Shown here: piece by piece, positions 33,434 to 45,739 of the stretch | How positions within the stretch are numbered: position 1 is the stretch's first letter | Layout of the letters: every line of letters starts with the position of its first letter | NCBI GenBank assembly: GCA_964034945.1 | Contig: OZ035960.1 | Location: forward strand, 115,051,824 to 115,115,823 | DNA from: Chrysopilus asiliformis | Lineage: Eukaryota > Arthropoda > Insecta > Diptera > Rhagionidae | Reading direction: 5' to 3' | Length of the DNA stretch: 64,000 bases | Program-made: the position numbers and the translations under genes | Notes under the pieces: generated by a model | The model's database searches: none | Seen by the model: only the letters and a program-made list of their open reading frames with translations | What the model was told of the DNA's origin: nothing

Positions 33434-35222
33434 TGATCCATAAAATATAGCGGTTTCTTATCCTCGGATCTGATTTTCACATTATTTAACCTAGGAATAA
33501 AGTCATAAAAATAATTACCCACCCTTTCCGCCAAAAATTTTGTTTTTTGAATTATTTTCTCTTCTACTGTGTTGGTTATTCCTGAAACTTTCTAATGTCA
33601 GCGTGAAAATCCACTTTGCCCACAATGAATTATAAGACCTGTATATCCGTAAATGGTATTTTCAAAACTACGAAAAGTTTCTATGCTGCTCATTTCGTAC
33701 ATAATTCAGCATTTAATTATGAGATTCACCATATCTTCCTAACAAATCCTAACGAAGCTAGACTATGGTAGTCCAATATGCTGCATTAGCTATGTAACAA
33801 TAATAGTTTGCTTATATGAGAAAAGTTTTCAAATACTCCTTAATAAGAACTTGTTGCCTGAGTTGAACATTTTTCAAGCGTATCGTCCGCTTATTCTCCA
33901 CCTCTCCAGACATAACACAAAATCCGCATTTATTTCCAACACCTTCAAGTGGAAATGATGGCTCTTATACATAAAAAAAAACTCTTCGATTGCATAAATT
34001 TCAATCGTTTCATATGAAATTAAAGTGGTTTATATCGAGGGTTGATAGCTGGCTAAACATCTCTGCGTCAATCTATACAGTAAAAATGGGATTTTTTTTA
34101 TATAATATTCTGATTGCATTATCACCCCTGCAATACAGCGGGGGTATTGGATTTTCTATAGAAATTCCAGAAATTGATCCCTCGCAATTTATGCTTATTC
34201 ATTGCCACAAAAGCCTTTTTAACCATTACTTTACAACTTTATATGAAAATCAAAAACGAACCCTTTTTGTACACACATCCGCATGAAATATTTTAGATTA
34301 ACATCGTCCCCATCAGTAAACCCACCACCATCAACAACAACAACAACAACAGCACAAGTAGAATGAAAGGACGAATAATAAACTCCTTTTGCTGCTAAAA
34401 GTTTGTGGATGAAAACACATTTTACACCTTTTTACCGCAGACAAATGAACACATTTTCCAACGATATTCAAAAACTTTTCAGGGGCAATAGACTTTGAGA
34501 TTGAGTGAAGAGGTAATTGAGCGGCATTTATAAAAGGCCGCCAATCCGCACTTTTACTCTATTAAAAAACTCTTTTATTCGGCATAGAAATGATAAATTT
34601 CCTGTTTTTTGGGGGGTGAAGGTGTAGAAGACTAGAGTGATTTTACCGGCTTTAAATTTCGAAAGTATGTAAAATATTCAAGAAGAGATATATATTGTGA
34701 TTATTTTCACCAAGTGCCCAATTTCCAGTAGATGAATAGCAAAAAAAAACAACTTCGGGTTAAAGAACTTAAACAGAATTTCGCCAAAACGCCCAATAGA
34801 TCATTAGCAGTTTTTCCCGTAATTGTTTCGATTTAGTCAGCCATGGAATTCAGTTCCAATTGTAATGATTCGCATGGTAGGTGTTTTTTCTTTATTGTTT
34901 TATTATTTAAAGAGCTGTCCACAAAATCTTATTATTTAAAGAGCTGTCCAACAATTTTAAGAGGTTGGGGGTCATCAATACTATTCCGGCAGTACTAAAC
35001 TCCAAAGAAAAATTGTCGAAAACCCTTAACGAGCGGGAAAAGACGTCCGAAAAGCCTAAAATTAGCAAATCTTATTTTATGGACAACTCTAGCAACAAAA
35101 TATTTAGGTCTTCTTTTTACTTTCTTCTATAAAGTATTGTATTCATGAAAAATTTCGACCTCTTAATTTTGCCAAAAAAACACATTTCCCGATCACTCCT
35201 GAGTCGATTGGAGTCATGTTAA
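33434..35222. other. Gene-free stretch
   Basis: No gene supported. It includes a short CAACAA run (34333-34350) and a direct duplication of ATTATTTAAAGAGCTGTCC at about 34902 and 34930. Confidence 0.45.
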
Positions 35223-35850
35223 AAAAATGTCTCTCTGTCTGTCAGTCTGTCTGTCAGTCTGTCAGTCTGTGTACAAGATTTCTCAAAAAGTAATAGAGCT
35301 AGCGCCATGAAATGGAAATTTTTGGTGGAAATCCGTTAACCGGAAGTATCCAAAATGGCGGTTTTTCAAAAATCGCAATTTCGTTTTTCTCGATTTACTC
35401 CCAAACTACGCGTTTTTTAGTGGCCTTAAGTATGACAAAACTTGGAGAAAATAAAATTTCCCACACTTTTGTGTTTAGCTATAACTCGATATCTCAACCT
35501 GTTATCGAGATAAACCGTTATTTCCAAAAAAAAAAACAGTTTTTTGCGATTATCTCGAAAATTAACGGGTTTTTGCTGACTGAATGTATGAAGTGAATTA
35601 ATGAGAATGGCATTCTGCACAATTTTGTTTCTTACCGTTATCCGTTATCTTTTACCGTTATCGAGATATTTAGATTAAAATATAAAAAAATATATTTTTG
35701 CAAATTACTTGCAAACTAACGGTTTTTCGACAAATCAGTTAAAAGAATAATTAAAGATGTTAACATTTTCTACATTTTTGCCATTTACCGTAAATTGATA
35801 TCTTTTACAATTCTCAAGTTATCTCCAATTTTGTGCGTTTTTGATATTTT
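35223..35850 (+). repeat. Interspersed repeat R, copy 2
   Basis: Begins with a GTCTGTCAGTCT microsatellite, then TTTCTCAAAAAGTAATAGAGC, CCGTTAACCGGAAGTA and several repeats of TCTTTTACCGTTATC.AGAT. An inverted, diverged copy runs 55946 to 55200 and a fragment is at 18728-18915. No reverse transcriptase or transposase is visible; it may be the 3' part of an RTE-like LINE, but this is not shown. Confidence 0.6.
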
Positions 35851-36174
35851 TGGATGAACCAAGAATTTATTGGGAGGTCGTCTTAGGTTGACAACGCCAC
35901 AGGGCTCTAGCGTAAATTGCGTAGGGTCGTAGATTTTGTAGAAGAAAGTTTTGTGTTGACCACAACTGATATTTTTATTTAAATTTATTTAAAGTTTGGG
36001 AAAAAATTAAAGTTACTTACCTGCTCATAAAACTAAATATATGCGAGGAACTTTGGTTTATGAACCTAATCCGTAGCTGAAGATTTTTTCATGAACCACT
36101 TTATTGCCCGAATTTTATTCTTCGACACTAAACTGTTTCGGTTTATGAATTTCTTTTGAATCCAAGAAATTTCA

Positions 36175-36335
36175 TGTTCGCCTATTATGGAATACGATCC
36201 TACCCGTTACGATTGGTATTTGGCTGTTGTTTTTAGTGTTTTTTACTAATGTTTTCTACTTCTATGTTTTCTACTAACAGCAACAGGCAAATCCCAATCG
36301 TCACGATTACGATCGTATTCCATAATAGGCGAACA
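36175..36335. mobile_element. Foldback element (TGTTCGCCTATTATGG)
   Basis: 161 bp with arms TGTTCGCCTATTATGGAATACGATC / GATCGTATTCCATAATAGGCGAACA (each about 25 bp, perfect), extended by imperfect CGTTACGATTGG / CCAATCGTCACG complementarity. The centre is a T-rich loop with TTTTCTAC repeated. Confidence 0.8.
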
Positions 36336-36546
36336 AGAAATTTCTGAGACTCAGGGACTCATAAACCGAGGCAGTCCCAGATCGAGATCCCACTGTATTT
36401 TTTTTCTATGGAACCTCGGTTTATAAATACTTTCAGTAGCTTGAATCCAAGTTTTTCAGTCCCTGTTCCTCACAAAAAATTGAAACTTTACTTAAATCTC
36501 AAAATTTATTGAACGGACATTTTTTAGGACACTGTAATGTTGAAAT

Positions 36547-37211
36547 CAGGGGCCTTATCAGGGAACTCGAATCGAAAATGAAATGCACGGAAATCTTTGA
36601 ATCGGTATCAACTAACTCGAATTCGATCAAATATTTGTCATTCATTTTCGGAAATTTGCTCGAACACTTTTCAGTCGCCGGAAATGAAACTTGAAAGGAA
36701 AATTTACGTCATTTCAATGTTTTTTTTATGTAAGAATTTTATTTCTTGCAAAACATATTTAAATTCCTTGGAAAATCTATTAAAAATAAGGAAAAGTTGC
36801 CTCTAACATATAATATTTAGTAAATTACGATTTTAAACGAAATGAATTGAATTTTCTTACTATTCTTGGATAGAAAACGCTGTCTTCACTTCCGTCACTT
36901 TTATCTGGCACTTATTTCACATTCACCACTTTTATCCGGTTCTTATTTCAATTTTTTTTTAATGGCCGGCAATAATTTCACAAAAAAGAAAACACAAAAA
37001 CTAACAGCAAATTATTTACAACTATTCAATATTAACACTAAATATAACCACGAAATTTCCAAGTTACCAGCAAGTTACGCGTTTTCGATTAATTTATGGC
37101 AGTACATTTTACTCGAAACGAAAGTGTTGCATGATGCCAATGCAATTCGTTTTCGAGTACGGCGTTCGAGTCGATTTGATTTTCGATTCGAGATGCATGA
37201 TAAAGCCCCTG
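36547..37211. mobile_element. Inverted-repeat element with CAGGGGC ends
   Basis: Left end CAGGGGCCTTATCA...CTCGAATCGAAAAT, right end ATTTTCGATTCGAG...TGATAAAGCCCCTG. CAGGG termini recall hAT elements, but I could not see a convincing 8-bp duplication. Two overlapping frames (36509-36806 and 36866-37348, the latter from TTG) fall across it and are not genes. Confidence 0.55.
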
Positions 37212-39328
37212 TTTTAGTGTACCGAAGACGTACCTGTTTAAAGAGTCCAAATTCAAGGACTCTACATTTTAAATTACGACTCGGTTTGGTAAAAAAAGCA
37301 TTCCATCGATGGTTCGACATCCATTTAAACTATAGCTACAGCAGGTAAATAATTATAAAACCTTAATTTGAAGTGGGCTAATAATTTCTATTGAACTCAC
37401 GTTCATATACAAAGAAAATACAACTTTAAAAAAAACTACAAAACATTTCAGTCCAGCACAATTTATTCTTACAGTAACAAAATTGACATTGCATACATAC
37501 ATTTGTGTCCTTCAACTGCTCAGCTTAAAACAACCAACAAATCATTAATTATCCACACTTCAAGAACCAATTAACAAACGGAAACAATGCAGACCAATAA
37601 ATTATCTTCGGATCAAATAAATTAATTTACAGCCAAATCCAGCAACATCCAATTAGTCTAAAACTAAATATTGGCAAAATGAATGAATGCACTAAACTCA
37701 TCCTTAGATAACAATTCAATTATTTGTAGATAAGATGGATAGAAGGGTTATTGAAACCATGACAGACTATGCTTCAATGCGTTGCAACAATTTAAATTAA
37801 ACTTGAAGGATAAGCACTGAGTCTTAATTAAAACTATATATTCGCACAATATAGCTTAATATAGCTGCCTTAATTTCTGTCTATAATAACAAATATTTAT
37901 TACTAGTATTACATTTCATGATTAAAATATGTTCAAACATTTAAATTTTAATTTTTACACACATTTTCAATACTTTTTATCAGGTCTTATCAGAAGAAAA
38001 TTAAAAAATTCACCACAATTGCTCAAAAATAACTACCGATGAAAAACTCTTACTAACGTATCCAATAAGGAAGTCGGTTAAAAAAGAATACCAACCAAAA
38101 TCTATCTTTTGCACCCCAATTTCATACACAATTATTTCCATCACTGATGGTAATGATAGCTTTTCGTATCTATTTTCCGGCAAAAGCCGTTTAGGACAGC
38201 AAAGATTTTTTCCAGAGCTAGAAAATTAATTGATTGTTTTAATAGCCTCTTAAATACAGTTTATGGCAGCAGTATGAAATTGGAACTGTCAGCTAACGAC
38301 CGAATTGACTATCAATTCATTTATATCCTTAGCTGTCCCACCTCCTCGCCCTTGTTGTGTCCTAAAATATCCAAGCTGGCAAATCGAATTTATATGTATA
38401 ACACTATTAAAATCTATCCCGTAATGATGATTCGCTTAATTATTTCATTGTTATTTTTTCTCTTATTTTTTATACTAAAGCCACGTTGACAAATAGATTC
38501 TGTAACATTTTACGGACCACTAAACTTAATTAAAGGGAATTTCTTATCGATTTTTATGAAATCAAGCAAACATATTCAATTTCAACGATTATGGCGAAAT
38601 ACATTCTAAAAAAACGTAAGAAAATATTCATTTTCGCATTGATAACAAAAAGAAAACTTCACTAATTTGTAATTTTTAAATTTAATTCCATCTTGAACTT
38701 ACCGAAAAATCCTTTTAGACCAAACAGTAACACAAGCGTCCCTCGACTTACATCAAATTATGTCATTTTCCGTCTTATAACAAAACTTCTTAAATCGAGA
38801 CGTGAGAAATCGAGGGATGCCTGTAGTTTTTCTATGATTCTAAAAGACAATTAGGGGCGTCCATAAAAAAAACGCCACGCTAAATCTCGCCTTATCTCAC
38901 CGCTCGTGGTTTTCACACGATCTTCTGTATGGAATGCACTATCTTTCTCTCCCCACATGCGTGAGGTCCATCCACTTACCATCCAAATCTAATAATTAAT
39001 AATTGGCCATTCAATCTGTATTTGTACATGTTACATATTTTTGAAATTTTTGACCATATCTTGAAAATGGAAAACTGAAAAATTATGACAAAATTCTGAT
39101 TTCTTAATGAGATCAATACACTGTCCGAAGCTTTGATTTAATAATTCCAACGCATCTTGTTAGTTGTAGTTAATGATTTCATGGTACATGAGTTGGCAGG
39201 GATAGGAATGGGAACCTTGGGTCAACTTAGGACCTAAAACACGTCCCTTGATGGCAGTATGCTCCACTGAACGTTTCATCAAAATCGGTTCAGTGGTTCT
39301 CGAGTTCTAAGCGAACAAACAAGCCTAT
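37212..39328. other. Gene-free AT-rich stretch
   Basis: At 38850 the text TTAGGGGCGTCCATAAAA...CGCCACGCTAAAT matches the end of the GGGGTCCATAAA MITE family (60111-60306), without a visible partner end. At 39265-39320, ATCAAAATCGGTTCAGTGGTTC is typical of insect LINE/SINE tails. No gene. Confidence 0.45.
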
Positions 39329-39809
39329 TTATACTAATATATAAAAACAAGTTGGTGTCTGTCTGTCTGTTCCTCTTTCACGCAAAAACGGCTGAACCGA
39401 TTGACTTGAAATTTGGCTTGAGTGTCTGTGGTAGTTCTGGTTCCAACATAGGTATACGGAAAAGTAGTGCGAGGGGTGGGGGGAGTAAGGGGAAGGGTTA
39501 AAGTCATCTCGAAATTTAGTTTTCCCTCTATGTTACTCTTCGCGATGAAACTACTAAACCGATTGGCCTGAAATTTGGCATAGATGTTCGTCGGGGGTCC
39601 AGCCCCAACATAGACCCATTAAAAAGTAGCCCGAGAAGTGGAGGGAGTAAGGGGAGGGGGTAAAGTAATCTCGAAACTTAGTTTTTGCGCTATGTTACCC
39701 TTTCGCGGGGAAACTACCGAGCCGATTGGCCTCAAGTTTAGCTCCAACATAGACCATCAAAAAAAAATTTGAAAAAACTTAACGCGGCAACGACGGGTAT
39801 GCAAGCTAG
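39329..39809 (+). mobile_element. Non-autonomous Helitron, 5' end mutated
   Basis: As the other copies (two modules, hairpin, CTAG at 39806-39809 before T), but the start reads TTATACTAATATATAAA, so the expected TC is changed to TT. Confidence 0.8.
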
Positions 39810-40849
39810 TATAACATATTGTAAACACTCTTCCTCATTAATTTTCCATTGAAAGAGGAATTATTTTAAATAGGGTTCATTATGCATACCATAATCATCC
39901 ATTTTGAATGGATGTAACCTCATATTAAAAATGAAAACTTTTATTAACATCATTAACACGAAACCGCTTAAAATAATAAAAAAAATACTTTCAATGAAAT
40001 TTATTAATCACAGAATATATCCGGTTCGATTTAATTCAACATCTAAATCATGGTAATTAATGGAAAATATGTTCTACCTCTACCTCTGCCAATAGTTTCA
40101 ATGATTTTTAGCATACCGATTTAATTATTCAACTGGAAATAAGCGATTTCGTTTGCTCAATTAAAATTCCCCAAATGCATGGCATTAATTCGACCAGGAA
40201 AATTTAATTCCCGTTTATTTTATTATGATAAAATTAATGAGACTGAGACGCTATTGATCAATTATTTTAAATAGCAAAAAATACCTACCTGAGATTTTCT
40301 TCAGAATTTTAATTAAAGATTTTTTTTCAATGCTTCTCATAATTGCTCGTCTAATTGATTGTTTGCATTTGATAATTTATTCGACGAATTATTTTTCTGT
40401 AACCCCAAATTCCAACAACTTATTCCGGGAGATCTATTCTGTAGCAGCGGAATAAGTGTTGCGGAACAAGTTTTAGGAAAGAAATTCTGGCTAAAAACTT
40501 AAATGTAAAAGTCCCTAAGACAAAATTGTAAACTATTGGAATTTCTCGGCTTATAAGGTCTGCAAAAACAACAAAATTATATTATTTTTGCGGATGTTTT
40601 CACATCCAAATTTTCCCCCAACAGGTCGGACATGTCTGCCCCGAAAACCCATCAGGAGCCTGTATAAATTGTAAATTTCATTTGTTCAAAAAATTCAATG
40701 CAATTTTGAATTATGAAGACAGTAATCGCTCTCACAATTACCAGATGACAACTCAGTCCAGTTAATACCTGAATTAAAAAGATACTTAAAAAATAAATAA
40801 AAATAATACAAATATTTATTTATTTATTTACATAGTCTTCCAGAGCAAA
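39810..40849. other. Gene-free AT-rich stretch
   Basis: No gene or clear repeat. ATTTATTT repeats occur just upstream of the next Helitron. Confidence 0.45.
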
Positions 40850-41560
40850 TCATACTAATATATAACAATGAGTTGGTGTCTGTCTGTCTGTCTGTTCCTC
40901 TTTCACGCAAAAACGGCTGAACCGATTGTCTTGAAATTTGGCATGAGTGTCTGTGGTAGTTCTGGTTCCAACATAGGCATACGGAAAAGAAGCGCGAGGG
41001 TGGGGGGAGTAAGGTAGGGGGTAAGGTGATTTCGAAACTTAGTGTTTGCGCTATGTTACTCTTTCGCGGGGAAACTACTGAACCGATTGGCCTGAAGTTT
41101 AGCTCCAACAAGAGAGCAAGAGAGCTTTTAAACCTCAATAAGCAGGAGCTGAGGACAGTGGTGGGCCTCCTCACAGGTCACTGCCTAGTAAACTACCACC
41201 TACACAACATAGGCATAACCGTCGACAACATTTGCAGACTCTGCCTAGAGGAGGTTGAAACTGCAGAGCAAATACTATGCGAATGCGCAGCCTTAGCGCG
41301 AACAAGGATGTCCTTAATGGGAAAGGCACAATTACAACCAGAAGACATAAGGAGGACTCCAGTCAAAACCATTCTAAGATTCATTAAGGATCTAGAAGAG
41401 GGGTGGCTAACATAAAAATGGGGAAGTCACAATAGATCTTAAGGTCGCGGTGACAAGGGACCGAGAAAGTACCACCCCATACACATAAAATAAATAAAAT
41501 AGACCATCAAAAAAAAAAATTGAAAAAAATTAACCCGGCAACGACGGGTATGCAAGCTAG
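40850..41560 (+). mobile_element. Non-autonomous Helitron interrupted by a LINE tail
   Basis: TC at 40850 after A and CTAG at 41557-41560 before T. The usual text AGCTCCAACA|TAGACCATC is split at 41110/41500 by a LINE fragment of about 389 bp, so the LINE inserted after the Helitron. Hairpin and ends are intact. Confidence 0.85.
41111..41499 (+). mobile_element. 5'-truncated non-LTR retrotransposon tail
   Basis: Encodes the C-terminus of a LINE polyprotein: about 100 residues in frame from 41111 to the stop at 41413, containing LLTGHCLVNYHLHNIGI and a zinc-knuckle-like CRLCLEEVETAEQILCEC. This is the layout that follows the RNase H domain in Jockey/R1/LOA-type elements. After the stop come a short 3'UTR and an A-rich tail (ACATAAAATAAATAAAA), as expected for target-primed insertion. 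No clear target duplication was seen. A second copy is at 58750-59092. Confidence 0.8.
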
Positions 41561-43590
41561 TACATTATATGTTTAAAAGGTAGCGCATTTTGTCTTTTTG
41601 CTTGGAAAAGCCATTTTATTTGTTGTTTTATTTTCATATTTTAGCTCATTCCAAGACTATATTCACCCAAATCCTACCGCAAAACTCGAAAACGAATAAA
41701 GGAAACTCCGCAAAATTCAGATCGTAAATTAAGGGTAACAAAAATTGAAACAAATGTATCATTCCATCCATATAAGATGGCAAGAATGTTTTTCATTTTT
41801 TCAGAAACAGTAAAAAAAACGCAAAATCGCCCAATTTTCATATAAAATCTTTTAAAAACACCTGAAAATTTTATTTACTAATAATTAAAGCTCCAAATTA
41901 ACTTCAACCCAAACAAAAATCTGAAATAGGAAAAAAAAATATTGCCATATTTGAAGTTAATGACTGAAACTTTTAAAATGGAACTAATTCCATAAAAATT
42001 AATGGAATAATAACAAATAGAATAGAATATAAAAGTTATACCTGTCGCATGGCATAAAATAAAAAGCATCTACAAACACAGAAATCCTTTTTCATTTAGA
42101 AATGAGAGATAGTTGTACACTTCAGAATTTCAGCAAAAACAAAACGAAAAACCGAAAATTCAGTTTAGTGAATTTGCAGACTTGTTCCTGTAAGTTGAAA
42201 ATTCTATTCGGCAGGGACAAATAAAAGCACAATAAAAACAATAAAAGTGACTTATACAACAGATATGTGAATGTGCTTGTTTACGGATTGCATACAGATT
42301 ATACTTACCTAAATTTAAATTTTAGTTGAGAATATTTTCGCCATACGACGAGATGGTTTGGGGGAAATCCTTAAACAGAATGAAAATGCATTTTCGTACG
42401 TACGACGTACAAGTATAATGTTCTTCAATTTTCGCTAATTGTATTTTCGTATTATAACAACAGGCAAATCCGTGAGAAATATGTCATTCGATTTTATAAC
42501 TTAAATGCGCTTTGCATATTAATAGCGTTATTATTTCTATAAAATTGCCGTGTTTCATATGCTTACAACATTTTATCTTACATTTTAGATCGATTTTGTA
42601 AGATACAGAAAACTTTTGCCAAACAAAACAACCAAACAAATTAAGGAAAATGGAAAATCAATTTGTAATTAAAGAAAGAACCAAAACAAAGAAATTTTCA
42701 AATCGCTTCCAATTTATTGGAAAATCTCAACAAGTTCAATAAATATTGTCCCATAGAAAATTCAAAACAATTATAAATTGCGCATTAATTTTTTATTATC
42801 TTTGTTTAATTTTCTTTTAAATCATTGATCATACCATAATAACAGAATATTGCACTTAGCAGAATTACAATAACAAGCGAAATACATTCAATATTGTCAA
42901 ACATTTTGGAATATTTCTATTGGTATATAAATTTAATGGTGCTCTTTGCAAAGCACTTGAATTACAAAAGCTTTTTTTAGCTGTGATAAATGATAACGAT
43001 CTCATTCCGGAAATTGTTGACAGTATCATTCAATTGTTTAAAAATCATCGTTTCGTAAGTTTTATAATTTCCCGAACGTAATGATTGTTAAAATGGAATA
43101 CCACAAATTTGATTTCAAAAACGAAGGCCATTGAATATTCAATTAAGATTAATCTGTGTCAATTTAATAGATATGAGCAAATAATTTGCAATTTCCAAAG
43201 TTTTAATCTTCACATTCACGATGGCAGAAATTTCAAGAAAAGCAATATTTATCAAAAATAATTGATAAATCGAATTAAATTAATAAATTACGGCAATCGT
43301 CATCTTTTTGGGGAAATTTAAACGCCTTTTCAAATTGAGGCGTTGGGAACGATACCCACAAAATCTAGATTCTAGTTTTTTTACTGCTATTCGGTGGGAA
43401 TTAAATCGGTGCACATTATAATATCATTAACAAAGTTATAAACAAAAGTTTCATTTTTGCACTCACTATGAGAGCAAGTTGGAAAATGTAAAAATTATCA
43501 AACCCACAACAGACAAATTTTTATGTTGGTTAGCTTTTCAAACTATTGAATTTACATAAAAGTTAAATCGATACTTTTGACCAGTTGCTT
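41561..43590. other. Gene-free AT-rich stretch
   Basis: No gene recognised over about 2 kb. Confidence 0.5.
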
Positions 43591-44709
43591 TAAGTATGGG
43601 CGTACACGGAGCAACTTTCAGCATGCCGCAACTTCACCAAATCAGCATGCCGCAACTTCACCAAATTGTAGGAAAGAAACGAGTGCCGCAAGAGGGGAAA
43701 AGTCGCCACTCGAAAAGTGTTCTTCTCATCTTCTTTTACGCACACAAACGAAGTCGCTCGTGTAGCACGTCAGCATGCATGTGTGCGTAATTTCATCGAG
43801 TCAGTCAGTGCTTAGCCACCGACTCGTAAACATATCCCAAATAAACAAAAATTGAATGCAAATAGTGAAATCCCAATTGCAGGCAGTGTTGTTCCTCTAC
43901 GCGTAGACTTTAATTGTCTACACTTCAGCGTAGACAATAGATTTTGGGTAGACAATGTAGACATTGGCGTAGACAATGTAGTAGACTTTCTCATATCTGT
44001 CAAAACAAAGTCATCAATGAGTCATATATCTAATACTATACTATATAGGAAATGGCCAATTACAAGAAATGGCGAGGCGCTGGTGTCGCTAAAGAGTTAA
44101 ATTTATATGAAAACTCGCTAACTGGGCTCCTCAGCGACACCAGCGCCGCCCGTGCCTTTAGATTGCATGCATAGAATTAGAATTGCCATTAAAGTTTGCT
44201 CCGAAGTTCTCATGTACAGCATTTGGCGATTGCTTCCTGGAAATTATGCTTTATTATGTTAAAATTTATTGAAGAAAATGAGATTTTAAAAGTAAATCAG
44301 CTATCTTTTATTTTATTGATTGTCTACATTGTCTACGCGTAGAGAATAGACCATTGTCTACAGTAATAGTCTACGCGTAGACAATGGTGTAGTCTACATC
44401 ACGTAGACTACGCGGCACAACACTGGTTGCAGGTAGTTTTATTTTTCAGGTAGGTGGGAAAGAATAAAAGCCATAACAAATAACCAGTCCTTATTCTTCT
44501 ATTGTTGGCAGTTTCTATTGTGGCCTCGGTGCTAGCTAGAAAGGGAATGAGCTGGAAATACAACACATATATGAGAACCACACACACATGAGCGATCGCT
44601 TGTTGTAAACAAGTTTTTCCTACTAAAAAGTGAAGAAGCGTGTACGTCGGAGACATTTTGAGGACCTAAAGTTGCCGCGACGAGATGAAGCGTGTGCGTT
44701 GGCTCTAAG
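43591..44709. mobile_element. DNA element with GGGCGTACACGG end, copy 2 (host of nested hAT)
   Basis: The same element as at 9778-10340, with an internal duplication of CAGCATGCCGCAACTTCACC near its left end and a 542-bp nested insertion (43884-44425). The outer parts align closely with copy 1 on both sides of the insertion. Confidence 0.75.
43884..44425. mobile_element. hAT-type MITE, nested
   Basis: Ends CAGTGTTGTTCC and GCACAACACTG, flanked by 8-bp duplications (ATTGCAGG left, GTTGCAGG right, 7/8 match). Copy 1 of the host element has this site once (GTTGCAGG), which proves the insertion. CAGTGTTG ends plus an 8-bp duplication are hallmarks of hAT transposons. The arms carry repeated palindromic CTACGCGTAGAC words. 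A smaller inverted repeat (GGCGCTGGTGTCGCT / AGCGACACCAGCGCC, about 44077-44148) sits in its middle. Confidence 0.85.
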
Positions 44710-45580
44710 AAATTTTAAAAGCTCGGATTTTTTTCTTAAAACGCTTGTAGTTTCATACTTAATACTAGATATGCAACTGGTCCAAAATATCGATTAGACT
44801 TTTATGCCAATTTAAAAGTTTGAATTTTACAGAATAAAATTAAAGAAAAATATAACAAAAAAACTCCATTCTAAATAAAATGTTTGCCCCAGATGTTTTC
44901 AACTCGTAAGCACACATTTTAATTATCGACTCAAATCCTTCATTAAAAATTGGTTTTACTCTCGAAAAAATTTTCACCAAGGTTTATCCATGCTTTTGAT
45001 GAGAGCAAGTTATACATTATCCACTTTTCTTATAAAACTTCTTCAGAACTATTATCTTTATACCAGATAACATTTGGTTAACTCTTCTTCATGAGCTGAC
45101 AGAAAATGCAAAATTTCCTGAAAACTTTCGATAACATTTTAACAGCATCTGACGACTAAGGAGTCCTTTAACATGTTAATTCAGTAGGATACACAAGTTT
45201 AAATACCGCGAACTGGAAAGTTTTTCAAGTACGACGGAGAAATTTTAATTATATGCATCAAATAATCTCTTCCTTTGAATAAAACTAAGACAAAAAGTGA
45301 CTTTCATACTTAAACGCAATCAAAAATTACGTTTCTAACGGAAATTCATAGTAACGACATACGAAATACATGTAATAAAAGTCTTGAGTGCTACATAAAA
45401 ATATTTAAATGTTGAAAATTTAAAATTAAGATTTACAAGTAAAATTTCAATTACATTTATTAATTAAAATTTAAATAGTTCCTTGACAATATCTCAATTG
45501 AGCAGTGGAAACGTGCAAGACAACAACAAAAAATCAATTTAATCAAATATACAATTAATACCATAAAAATAATTGATTCG
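44710..45580. other. 3' flank of the YLPM1 gene
   Basis: Likely holds the 3'UTR and downstream DNA of the minus-strand gene. TTTATT at 45456-45461 reads AATAAA on the minus strand, about 120 bp past the stop codon. Nothing else was recognised. Confidence 0.5.
45456..45461 (-). terminator. Candidate polyA signal of YLPM1
   Basis: AATAAA on the minus strand about 120 bp downstream of the stop codon. It is an obvious candidate, but other A-rich signals exist nearby. Confidence 0.4.
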
Positions 45581-45739
45581 CTAATATTTTTTCACTCTTT
45601 CAATGTATTTTGTTTTTGTCAATGCGCTTCCACCTTCGGTGGGATCCAACATTCGATTCCAGTCGGTTTGGCCGACAACGAAACCAATTGCTCTCATTTT
45701 ATCCTGAGCTCTCTTCTCCTCAATGTCCGCCCAACGCAC
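45581..45739 (-). CDS. YLPM1: YLPM1 exon 'J' (C-terminus)
   Basis: Starts GTGCGTTGGGCG right after the acceptor TTAG: VRWADIEEKRAQDKMRAIGF, VVGQTDWNRMLDPTEG, ALTKTKYIERVKKY, stop TAG at 45581-45583. VRWAD with KKR from the previous exon forms K-R-V-R-W, an RVxF-type PP1-docking motif. AIGFVVGQTDW and TKYI are the most conserved C-terminal landmarks. Confidence 0.93.
   Translation of the reverse strand: MRWADIEEKRAQDKMRAIGFVVGQTDWNRMLDPTEGGSALTKTKYIERVKKY

Noticed and set aside
36866..37348. 160-codon plus-strand frame, one of the longest outside YLPM1
   Set aside because: It starts at TTG, not ATG. It runs across the right arm of an inverted-repeat element (36547-37211), has no domain, and part of its text is the complement of the left arm.
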